DNA of 64,000 nt. Source: Streptomyces fulvoviolaceus (GTDB lineage: Bacteria; Actinomycetota; Actinomycetes; Streptomycetales; Streptomycetaceae). The position numbers and the translations under genes were made by a program. Shown piece after piece: positions 52,462 through 59,973 of the stretch. How positions within the stretch are numbered: the stretch's first letter is position 1; each line of letters begins with the position of its first letter. The DNA lies in the NCBI RefSeq assembly GCF_000718165.1, contig NZ_JOEY01000025.1, positions 86,283 to 150,282 on the forward strand, in the 5' to 3' direction. The notes beneath the pieces were generated by a model. The model made no database searches, was not told the origin of the DNA, and saw only the letters and a program-made list of their open reading frames with translations.

Positions 52462-53445
52462 TCAGTGGGCGCTGTCGCCGGGTGCCGGGACGGCGATGGC
52501 GGCGAGTTCGGCGCCGGGAGCGACGGTCAGGCCGCGCATGCCGTAGAAGATCCGTCCGGTGGCCGGGGTGTGGACCTTGTGCTCCTGGCCGTCGGCCGGG
52601 TCGACGACGTGGCCGATGACCTGGCCCTCCGTGACGTCGTCGCCGGCGGTGAACTCCGGGTACCAGAGGCCGGTGGTCTCGGCGGTGACGCCGGCGGCCC
52701 AGACCCAGTCGCGGACGGCCGTCGTGGCCTTGGGCCCGGTGTCGAGGACGCCGAGTCGGCTCAGCACCCCGTACAGACCGGTGACGAGGCGGCGCGCGGT
52801 CTCGGCGTCGCGTTCGCCGAGTTGGCCGGTCTCGACGAGGATCGCCGGGATGCCCTGGCGGGCGGCGGCCGCGTGGCTGTTGCCGCCTTCGGCGTTCAGG
52901 CCGAGGATGACGTCCTCGATGCCGAGGGCGCTCGCCATGTCGGCTGTCTTCGCGTCCAGTTGGGGGTCTCCGGTGAGGCGGTAGCCGACGAAGTCGTCGA
53001 GGACCTCGTCGATGCCGCCCGAGTGGAGGTCGACGTAGGCGTCGGCGCCGTCCAGGAGGTGGGTGAAGAGCCAGGCGGCGAGCCGCTCGGTGGGGCTGCC
53101 GTCGGGGTCGCCGGGGAAGACGCGGTTGATGTTGACGCCGTCGAGCGGGGAGACGCCGAGTCGGCCCTGGTACACGGCCGGGGGGTTGGCGACCGGGCAG
53201 ACGATCACCTGGCCGTGGAGCTCGCCGGGCTCCAGCAGGGCCGCGAGCCGGGTGGCCGCGTCGATGCCGGTGAACTCGCCGCCGTGGACTCCCGCGGTGA
53301 TCAGGACGCGGGGGCCGGGGTGGGCGCCGTTGACCAGGGTCAGCGGGATGTCGACGGTGAGGGTGCCGAGGTCGGCGGGGACGGTGCCGCGGGTCTTGGT
53401 GCCGGGTTCGGCGTGCAGGGTGCCGATGGAGAGAGTGCTGGTCAT
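52462..53445 (-). CDS. AspA/AstE-family zinc deacylase, copy 1
   Basis: A 327-residue succinylglutamate desuccinylase/aspartoacylase-family protein. The zinc site is TAGVHGGEFTG (H-x-x-E) and VDLHSGG, and the C-terminal beta domain contains DVTEGQVIGHVVDPADGQEHKV. It is clearly diverged from copy 2 (45950-46903) while sharing layout. ATG 53445 was chosen with GGAGG ten bases upstream; a GTG nine bases earlier overlaps the oxidase stop but leaves almost no spacing. It probably frees an amine or amino acid from an N-acyl form, before or after import. Confidence 0.87.
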   Translation of the reverse strand: MTSTLSIGTLHAEPGTKTRGTVPADLGTLTVDIPLTLVNGAHPGPRVLITAGVHGGEFTGIDAATRLAALLEPGELHGQVIVCPVANPPAVYQGRLGVSPLDGVNINRVFPGDPDGSPTERLAAWLFTHLLDGADAYVDLHSGGIDEVLDDFVGYRLTGDPQLDAKTADMASALGIEDVILGLNAEGGNSHAAAARQGIPAILVETGQLGERDAETARRLVTGLYGVLSRLGVLDTGPKATTAVRDWVWAAGVTAETTGLWYPEFTAGDDVTEGQVIGHVVDPADGQEHKVHTPATGRIFYGMRGLTVAPGAELAAIAVPAPGDSAH

Positions 53446-53450
53446 CGTGG

Positions 53451-54584
53451 TCACGCCTCCGTCCGGTCGAGGGTGGAGAGGAAGTCGACGGGCCGGGGCG
53501 AGGTGCCGTCCAGCGCGAGGTCGGCGGCGATGTCGCCGAAGGCGGGCGAGAGCTTGAAGCCGTGTCCGGAGAACCCGGCGAGGAGCACGACGTTTTCGGC
53601 GCCGGGCAGGGGTCCGACGAGGGGACGGCTGCTCTCGGTGTAGCCCTCCATGTAGACGGAGAGGCGGACCGGGTCGGGGTTCAGGTCCGGCATGTGGCGG
53701 CCGATCAGCTCGGTGAAGATCTCCAGTTCCTCCGGCTCCACCGTCCGGTCCAGGTGGTTGGGGTCGCCGGCGGGGCGGTGCAGCGCCCGGGACAGCCCGA
53801 GCTTGACGGAGACGCCGTCCGGCGAGGGCAGGCCGTAGCAGTGCGTGGGTGCCGTACGGATGAAGGCGGGGAGCTCCTCGCCGAACCAGGTGTCGGTGGT
53901 GGGCACGTACCAGGCGCTGATGAGGCGGCGGATGTCCACCTCCCACGGCAGGTCCGGCAGCAGGTTGTTCACCCAGGGGCCGACGGTGACCACGGCGGTG
54001 TCGAAGTGCTCGCTCCCGGCGTCCGTGCGGATCTCGACGCCGTTCGCGACGGGCACGATCTCGCGGACCGGGGTGTAGCGGTGGATGACGGCGCCCAGCT
54101 CCTCGGCGCGGCGGGCGGCCGTCTGGATCGTCAACTCGGGCCGGATGAAGCCCGCGTGGCGGTCGAGTACGGCCGCGTCGCCGTCCTCGATCCGGAACTG
54201 CGGGAAGCGCTTGGCGAGGGCGTCGACGTCGAGCACCTCGTGGTCGAGACCGTGTTCCGCTATCGATTCCAGGACGGTCGCCATCTGGTGGTGCTCGGTC
54301 GGCCCCATGAGCAGACAGCCGGTCAGACGGCGCAGCTCGCGGCCGGTCTCCTCCTGGAGCCGCTCCCAGAGGGTGTCGGCGTGCTGGAGGAGCGGGACGT
54401 ACCGGGAGTCCTCGAAGTGAGCGCTGCGGAAGATCCGGGTCTCGCCGCCGGCGGCGCCGCGGTCGTGACCCGGGGCGAAGCGGTCGTAGCCGACGACCTC
54501 GGCTCCGCGGGCGGCCAGGCGCCAGGCGGCCTGGCTGCCCATCGTTCCGACGCCGACGACGGCGACACGCTTGCTGGCAGGCAC
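53451..54584 (-). CDS. FAD-dependent oxidase, sarcosine/N-methyltryptophan oxidase-like
   Basis: A 377-residue monomeric sarcosine oxidase-like flavoprotein (SolA/MSOX group). The FAD motif is VAVVGVGTMGSQAAWRLAARG, with the HDRGAAGGETRIFRSAH flavin loop and a C-terminal LAGFSGHGFKLSPAFGDIAADL motif. The Cys that covalently holds FAD in MSOX (C-M-Y-T) appears as Ser in LSVYMEG here, so FAD is probably not covalently bound by that link. It would oxidise an N-methyl or secondary amine. GTG 54584 has AAAGGAA five bases upstream. It is the first gene of the thirteen-kilobase operon, divergent from the IclR gene. Confidence 0.88.
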   Translation of the reverse strand: MPASKRVAVVGVGTMGSQAAWRLAARGAEVVGYDRFAPGHDRGAAGGETRIFRSAHFEDSRYVPLLQHADTLWERLQEETGRELRRLTGCLLMGPTEHHQMATVLESIAEHGLDHEVLDVDALAKRFPQFRIEDGDAAVLDRHAGFIRPELTIQTAARRAEELGAVIHRYTPVREIVPVANGVEIRTDAGSEHFDTAVVTVGPWVNNLLPDLPWEVDIRRLISAWYVPTTDTWFGEELPAFIRTAPTHCYGLPSPDGVSVKLGLSRALHRPAGDPNHLDRTVEPEELEIFTELIGRHMPDLNPDPVRLSVYMEGYTESSRPLVGPLPGAENVVLLAGFSGHGFKLSPAFGDIAADLALDGTSPRPVDFLSTLDRTEA

Positions 54585-54741
54585 AAGGGTTCCTTTCGTC
54601 TCCCGGGCCGTGGATGCTGGGCGCCCGGTGTGCGGATTGTGTGATTCCGGATGGAGGGGGCGGCCAAGGGCCGCCGACTGGGGCTTTCCGGAGGGAGGGG
54701 CTTCGGACCGCCCCTTCGCGGCCACCCCTTCAACTTCCTCC

Positions 54742-54778
54742 GTGCCACATTGTGGAACGCTATGCTAGAATCTGGCAC
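54742..54778. promoter_or_regulatory. inverted repeats between the amine operon and its IclR gene
   Basis: CCACATTGTGG (54745-54755) is a palindrome with a one-base centre. It lies inside a wider pair, GTGCCA (54742-54747) and TGGCAC (54773-54778). A plus-strand -10 candidate TAGAAT (54766-54771) lies within. The site resembles short IclR-type operators and probably controls both directions. Confidence 0.5.
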
Positions 54779-54852
54779 GAGAATGGCAGTGGCGCCGAAG
54801 GGGAGTCAAGGGGTGCGCGCATGGAGTTCGCAGAGTTAACGGGGGAAACCAG

Positions 54853-55605
54853 ATGGAAATGAAGAGCGTGACCAGGTCACTGCGGATACTCGAGGCGGTC
54901 GCACAGCACCAGCCGGTGACCGTGGGAGAACTGACCAAACTGTTCGGCCTGCCCAAGTCGACGGTGCAGCGCACGCTGGTCACCCTGAACGAGGCCGGGT
55001 GGCTGCGGGCGAACCGGAAGGACACGACCCGCTGGGAGATCGGCGCGCGGGTGCTGGCCGTACGCCCGGCGGCGCTGCAGGGGTCGAGCCTGTTCGCGGC
55101 CGCACGGGAGCCCATGATCCGGCTGCGGGACGCCGTGAACGAGACCATTCATCTGTCGGTGCCGGACGCGTTGCAGTGCATGGTGGTCGTCGACCGGGTG
55201 GACTGCACGCACGCGGTACGGACGTTCCACGCCATCGGCGACACGTCGCCGCTGCACGCGACGGCGACGGGGCGTGCGGTTCTCGCGTATGCGCCGCGGG
55301 CGGACGTCGATGAGCTGGTCGCGCGGGGGTTGGAGCGGTTCGGGGAGGCGACGCCGGTCGATGCGGAGACGCTGCGCTTGGAGCTGGACCGGGTGCGGGC
55401 CGATGGGTATTCGGTGAACCGGAATCAGTATCGGCCGGATGTGTGCGCCGTGGCCGCGGCGATTCTGGATGAGGGTGGGACGCCGTTGGCGACGGTCGCT
55501 GTTTCCATGCCGGAGTCTCGGTACGACGCTGAGAGGCTGCCTGAGTTGGGGCGGCTTGTCGGGGAGACGGCCCAAGAGATCGCGGCGCGCCGTTTGGGTG
55601 CGTGA
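54853..55605 (+). CDS. IclR-family transcriptional regulator
   Basis: A 250-residue IclR-type regulator. The N-terminal winged helix (residues 5-65) shows SVTRSLRILEAVAQHQPVTVGELTKLFGLPKSTVQRTLVTL. The C-terminal GAF-like effector domain contains SPLHATATGRAVLAYAP and the C-A-V strand DVCAVAAAILDE. IclR proteins bind small acids. The start ATG 54853 has GGGGGAAAC upstream. It is divergent from the amine operon and convergent with gabD, so it most likely regulates the amine operon; whether as activator or repressor is unknown. Confidence 0.93.
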   Translation: MEMKSVTRSLRILEAVAQHQPVTVGELTKLFGLPKSTVQRTLVTLNEAGWLRANRKDTTRWEIGARVLAVRPAALQGSSLFAAAREPMIRLRDAVNETIHLSVPDALQCMVVVDRVDCTHAVRTFHAIGDTSPLHATATGRAVLAYAPRADVDELVARGLERFGEATPVDAETLRLELDRVRADGYSVNRNQYRPDVCAVAAAILDEGGTPLATVAVSMPESRYDAERLPELGRLVGETAQEIAARRLGA

Positions 55606-55668
55606 ATGATTTGCGGGCGCGGGGAGTCTGTGGCTGGTCGCTCAGTTCCCCGCGCCCCTGGGGTGGTC
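55606..55668. repeat. dispersed palindromic repeat, copy 4
   Basis: The gap between the convergent IclR and gabD genes has GGGCGCGGGGA, GTGGCTGGTCGCTCAGTTCC and CCGCGCCCCTGGGG. The order and orientation match copy 2. The GC-rich arms could act as a shared terminator. Confidence 0.75.
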
Positions 55669-57106
55669 ACCGCACCGGGATTGCCAAGTACTGGTACTCC
55701 AGGAACTCGTCGATGCCCACCCGGCCGCCTTCCCTGCCCAGGCCGGACTGCTTCACGCCGCCGAAGGGGGCGGCCGGGTTGGAGACCAGTCCTGTGTTCA
55801 GTCCCACCATCCCGACCTCCAGGCGTTCGCTGACGCGAAGGGCGCGGTTCAGGGTCTCGGTGAAGACGTAGCCGACCAGTCCCCAGGGGGTGTCGTTGGC
55901 CCGGCGGACGACCTCGTCCTCGTCGTCGAAGGTGAGGATCGCGGCGACCGGGCCGAAGATCTCCGTGTCCATCAGACGGCTTTCGGGGTCGACCGCCGAC
56001 AGCACGGTCGGCGGGTAGAAGCAGCCCGGTCCCTCGGGTGTACGGCCCCCGACGAGCACCCGGGCACCGCGCTCCACCGCGTCGGCAACCAGGTCCTCGA
56101 CCTTGGCGCGACCGGTCGCGTCGATCAGCGGGCCCACGTCGACCCCGTCGCGGGTGCCGGGACCCACGACCAGGGCTCCCATGCGCTCGGCCAGGCGGCG
56201 CCCGAACTCCTCCGCCACCGACCGGTGGACGAAGAAGCGGTTGGCGGCCGTGCACGCCTCGCCCATGTTGCGCATCTTGGCGAGCATCGCGCCGTCGACG
56301 GCCGTGTCCAGGTCGGCGTCGTCGAAGACGATGAACGGCGCGTTGCCTCCCAGCTCCATCGAGGTCCGTACGACCGCGTCGGCGCTCTGCGCCAGCAGCA
56401 GCCGTCCGACCTGCGTGGAGCCGGTGAAGGACAGCTTGCGGATCCGGCCGCCGCGGAGGAGCGGTTCGCAGACCTCCCCGGCACGGGAGGTGGTGACGAC
56501 GTTCAGCACGCCGTCCGGCAGGCCGGCCTCCTGGAGGATCGCGGCGAGGGCCAGGCTGGAGAGCGGGGTCTGGGGAGCCGGTTTGAGGATCATCGTGCAG
56601 CCGGCGGCGATCGCCGGGCCGATCTTGCGGGTGCCCATGGCGAGCGGGAAGTTCCAGGGCGTGATCAACAGGCAGGGGCCGACCGGCCGGCGGGAGAGCA
56701 GCATGCGGTTGCGCCCGTCCGGCAGGATGCCGCCACCGCCGTCGATACGGACGGCCTCCTCGGAGAACCAGCGGAAGAACTCCGCGGCGTAGGCCACCTC
56801 TCCCCTGGCCTCGGCCAGCGGCTTGCCCATCTCGGAGGTCATCAGACGGGCGAGCTCCTCGGTCCGGTCGAGGATGATCTCGTAGGCGCGGCGCAGGATC
56901 TCGCTGCGCGCCCGGGGTGCCGTACGCGCCCACTCCCCCTGGGCCTGGACGGCCGCGTCCTCAGCGAGCCGGGCGTCCTTGGGGCCGGCGTCGGCGACGT
57001 GCGCGATGATCTCGCCGGTCGCGGGATCGTCCACCGGCAGAGTGGCGCCGTCCGCGGCGTCCACCCAGGCCCCGCCGATGAACAACTGCGTGAGTGTGTC
57101 GGTCAT
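55667..57106 (-). CDS. gabD: NAD(P)-dependent succinate-semialdehyde dehydrogenase
   Basis: A 479-residue aldehyde dehydrogenase of the GabD group. The catalytic Glu is in ELGGNAPFIVF and the catalytic Cys in MGEACTAANRFFVH. The N-terminal segment PVDDPATGEIIAHVADAG and the C-terminal VGYVFTETLNRALRVSERLEVGMVGLN are typical of GabD. It oxidises succinate semialdehyde to succinate, or glutarate semialdehyde to glutarate in DavD-like variants. Its ATG overlaps the stop of the FAD/Fe-S dehydrogenase gene. With GabT it closes a GABA degradation route. Confidence 0.92.
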   Translation of the reverse strand: MTDTLTQLFIGGAWVDAADGATLPVDDPATGEIIAHVADAGPKDARLAEDAAVQAQGEWARTAPRARSEILRRAYEIILDRTEELARLMTSEMGKPLAEARGEVAYAAEFFRWFSEEAVRIDGGGGILPDGRNRMLLSRRPVGPCLLITPWNFPLAMGTRKIGPAIAAGCTMILKPAPQTPLSSLALAAILQEAGLPDGVLNVVTTSRAGEVCEPLLRGGRIRKLSFTGSTQVGRLLLAQSADAVVRTSMELGGNAPFIVFDDADLDTAVDGAMLAKMRNMGEACTAANRFFVHRSVAEEFGRRLAERMGALVVGPGTRDGVDVGPLIDATGRAKVEDLVADAVERGARVLVGGRTPEGPGCFYPPTVLSAVDPESRLMDTEIFGPVAAILTFDDEDEVVRRANDTPWGLVGYVFTETLNRALRVSERLEVGMVGLNTGLVSNPAAPFGGVKQSGLGREGGRVGIDEFLEYQYLAIPVR

Positions 57107-59973
57107 TTGGTCTCTCCTGGTCGATCGGCGGCGGGGTCGAGCAGTTCCGCGAGATGCAGGGCGCGCACGCCCCGGTCACCGGCGAGGTGGTCGATCTGGG
57201 TGGCGCAGCTGAAGCCGTCGGCCACGACCGCGGTCGGCGCGGCCCGGTCGATGCCGTCGAGGCGCGGCTTCAGCGCCAGGCCGGCGACGGCCATCGAGGT
57301 GTCGTAGTGCTGCTCCTCGAAGCCGAAGTTCCCGGCGAGGCCGCAGCAGCCCTCGGCCTCGTCGACCCGGCGTACGCCGAAACGGCGCAGCAGGTCGGCG
57401 GGGCGGCGGCCCTTGAAGGTGGCGTACTCGTGGCAGTGGGTCTGGAGTACGACGTCCTCGGGCAGCGGCGGCGGGACCCAGCCCGGCTCGGCGAGGTCGG
57501 TCAGGGCGCCGGTGAAGGTGTGGACGCGGTCGGCGACGCGCCGGGCGGCTTCGGTGCCGAGCAGTTCGGGGACGTCGCGCTTGAGGGCGGCGGCGCAGCT
57601 GGGCTCGGCCACGATGATCGGCCGGCCGTCGCCGTCGTCCAGGTGGGCGACCGTGCGGGCCATGATCCTGCGGGCCACGGACAGTTGACCGGTGCTGACC
57701 CAGGTCAGGCCGCAGCACAAGCCGTCCTGTGCGGTGGTGGGGATGCCTGCGTCGGCGAGGACGCGGCCGGCGGCACCCGCCACCTGGGGGCGGAAGGCGC
57801 GCGTGAAGCTGTCGACGAAGAGCAGGGCCTTCGACGGTTCGGCGGTCGTGGCCTCCCGCAGGACCGCACGCGACTCGCGCCGGGAGGCGAACGCCGGGAT
57901 CCTGCGCTCGGTGGTCACACCCCCGAGCCGCGCGAGCAGCCTGCCGAGCGGTCCACGCAGCAGTGCGTTGAGCGGCCGGGCCGCGTATCCGGCGAGAGCG
58001 GACGTCAGGGGCAGCCATCCCAGCGAGTAGTGGGAGCGCGGCCGCAGCCTGCCCTTGTAGTGCCGGTGCAGGAACTCGGCCTTGTACGTGGCCATGTCGA
58101 CGCCGACCGGGCAGTCGCTGGAGCACGCCTTGCAGGACAGGCACAGGTCGAGGGCGTCGCGGACCTCTGTCGAGCGCCAGCCGTCCTGGACCGTTTCCCC
58201 CCGCACCATCTCCTGGAGGAGGCGGGCCCGGCCCCGGGTGGAGTCGTTCTCCTCCCCCGTGGCCCGGTAGCTCGGGCACATCACGCCACCCGTGTCGCTG
58301 CGGCACCGGCCGATGCCCACGCAGCGGCGCACGGCGCCTTCGAAGCCGTCCTCGTCGTGCGGGAAGGTGAAGAGCGTGGTGACGGGCAGCAGTTCCGGCG
58401 TGTGCAGGGCGAGGTCGGCGTCGAGTCGGGCCGGGGCCACGATGACGCCGGGGTTCAACAGCCCCTCGGGGTCGAAGACTTCCTTGAAGGCGGCGAACGC
58501 CCGGATCATCCGGTGGCTGTACATGACCTCCAGCAGCTCACCGCGGGCCCGCCCGTCGCCGTGCTCGCCCGAGAGGGTCCCGCCGTGCTCGACGACCAGG
58601 GCGGCGGCCTCGCCGAGGAACCGGCGGGCGGCGGCGCGACCGGTGTCCGTGGCGAGGTCGAAGTCGATGCGTACGTGGACGCAGCCCGCGCCGAAGTGGC
58701 CGTAGAGCACGCCGGTCAGTCCGTGGGCGGTCAGCAGCTCGCGGAAGTCCCGCAGGTAGGCGGCGAGTTCCTCGGGCGCGACCGCCGCGTCCTCCCAGCC
58801 GGGCCAGGACTCCCCGCCGTCCACCAGGCGGGCGGCGAGGCCGGCGCCGTCCTCGCGGACCCGCCACAGAGAGCGCCGCTCGGCCGCGCTGTCCACGACC
58901 CGGCCGTCGGTCATACGACCCCGGGCCTTGAGCACGTCCAGCAGTTCGGCCGCACGGGCGGCGACCAACTCCTCGTCGTCGCCGTCGAGTTCGACGTAGA
59001 GCCAGGCGCGTCCCTCGGGCAGTCCGGTGACGGAGTCCGGGCCCCGGCGGGCGCGCATGGTGGCGACGATCGCCTCGTCCATGCCCTCCACGGCGGTGGG
59101 GTTCCAGTGGAGGATCTCCGGGACGTCCTCGGCGGCGTCGACGACGTCGTCGTAGCCGAGGGTCAGCAGCGCCGAGGCCGGTGCGGTCGCCACCAGGCGG
59201 ACCGTCGCGGCGGTGACGACCGCGCAGGAACCCTCGGTGCCGACCAGGGCGCGGGCCAGGTCGAAGCCGTTCTCGGGCAGGAGGTGATGCAGCTGGTAGC
59301 CGGAGACCTGGCGCGGGATGCGGCCCAACTCGGTACGGATCGGGGCCAGTTCGGCGTCGATCAGTCGTCGTACGTCCGCTTCCAGGCGGGCTACGGGCTC
59401 CGCGTCCGCGGGGTTCAGCGGGTGCAGCCCCGCGTGGTCGGCGACGGCCCGTACGCCGTCGGCCGTCACGATCTCCAGGGCCTCGATGTGGGAGCTGGTC
59501 CGCCCGTGCCGCACGGACCGGTTCCCGCACGCGTCGTTGCCGATCATCCCGCCGATGGTGCAGCGGCTGTGGGAGGACGGGTCGGGGCCGAAGGTGAGCC
59601 CGTGCGGGGCGGTCGCGGCGCACAGCGCGTCGAGGACCACGCCGGCCTGGACCCGCGCGGTCCCGGCGGCCGGGTCGATGTCCAGGACCCGGTTCATGTA
59701 CCGGGAGAGGTCGAGGACGACACCCGGCCCGACCGCGTTGCCGGCCATGCTGGTGCCGCCGCCGCGCGCGGTGACCGGGACGCCCGTCTCCCGGCAGGCC
59801 CGCAACACCGCGCACACGTCGTCGGCAGTGCGAGGGAAGGCCACTGCCCGTGGCGGGACACGGTAGTTGGAGGCGTCGTAGGCATAGGGGCCGGTGCCGG
59901 GGCCCGTGTCCACCCGCAGGCCGGGAGCCGTCTCGGCGAGCCGGGCGGTCAGCCGCGCCAGGGGATCGCTCAT
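57103..59973 (-). CDS. FAD-binding and 4Fe-4S dehydrogenase, YdiJ-like (D-2-hydroxyacid dehydrogenase)
   Basis: A 956-residue fusion. It starts with an FAD_binding_4 domain (RGGGTSMAGNAVGPGVVLDLSRYMN, residues about 45-210) and the FAD-oxidase C domain with HFGAGCVHVRIDFD and SGEHGDGRARGELL. It continues with 4Fe-4S motifs (CVGIGRC and CLSCKACSSDCPVGVD, about residues 550-640) and CCG domains (GLCCGLTW, EGCCGLAGNFGFEEQHY). The layout matches E. coli YdiJ, a D-2-hydroxyglutarate dehydrogenase, and GlcD/DLD-type dehydrogenases. It would oxidise a D-2-hydroxy acid and pass electrons to the membrane. It is coupled to gabT and gabD by 4-base overlaps. So D-2-hydroxyglutarate, which can form alongside semialdehyde metabolism, is a plausible substrate; this is inference. 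Confidence 0.88.
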   Translation of the reverse strand: MSDPLARLTARLAETAPGLRVDTGPGTGPYAYDASNYRVPPRAVAFPRTADDVCAVLRACRETGVPVTARGGGTSMAGNAVGPGVVLDLSRYMNRVLDIDPAAGTARVQAGVVLDALCAATAPHGLTFGPDPSSHSRCTIGGMIGNDACGNRSVRHGRTSSHIEALEIVTADGVRAVADHAGLHPLNPADAEPVARLEADVRRLIDAELAPIRTELGRIPRQVSGYQLHHLLPENGFDLARALVGTEGSCAVVTAATVRLVATAPASALLTLGYDDVVDAAEDVPEILHWNPTAVEGMDEAIVATMRARRGPDSVTGLPEGRAWLYVELDGDDEELVAARAAELLDVLKARGRMTDGRVVDSAAERRSLWRVREDGAGLAARLVDGGESWPGWEDAAVAPEELAAYLRDFRELLTAHGLTGVLYGHFGAGCVHVRIDFDLATDTGRAAARRFLGEAAALVVEHGGTLSGEHGDGRARGELLEVMYSHRMIRAFAAFKEVFDPEGLLNPGVIVAPARLDADLALHTPELLPVTTLFTFPHDEDGFEGAVRRCVGIGRCRSDTGGVMCPSYRATGEENDSTRGRARLLQEMVRGETVQDGWRSTEVRDALDLCLSCKACSSDCPVGVDMATYKAEFLHRHYKGRLRPRSHYSLGWLPLTSALAGYAARPLNALLRGPLGRLLARLGGVTTERRIPAFASRRESRAVLREATTAEPSKALLFVDSFTRAFRPQVAGAAGRVLADAGIPTTAQDGLCCGLTWVSTGQLSVARRIMARTVAHLDDGDGRPIIVAEPSCAAALKRDVPELLGTEAARRVADRVHTFTGALTDLAEPGWVPPPLPEDVVLQTHCHEYATFKGRRPADLLRRFGVRRVDEAEGCCGLAGNFGFEEQHYDTSMAVAGLALKPRLDGIDRAAPTAVVADGFSCATQIDHLAGDRGVRALHLAELLDPAADRPGETK

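Noticed and set aside
41514..54584. The amine operon as an ectoine/hydroxyectoine degradation operon
   Set aside because: Deacylase, aminotransferase and aldehyde dehydrogenase fit DoeB, DoeD and DoeC, but no ectoine hydrolase (DoeA) is present and two amine oxidases are unexplained.
41514..54584. The amine operon as the standard Puu putrescine pathway
   Set aside because: The gamma-glutamylputrescine synthetase and the gamma-glutamyl-GABA hydrolase are missing; zinc deacylases are not part of that route.
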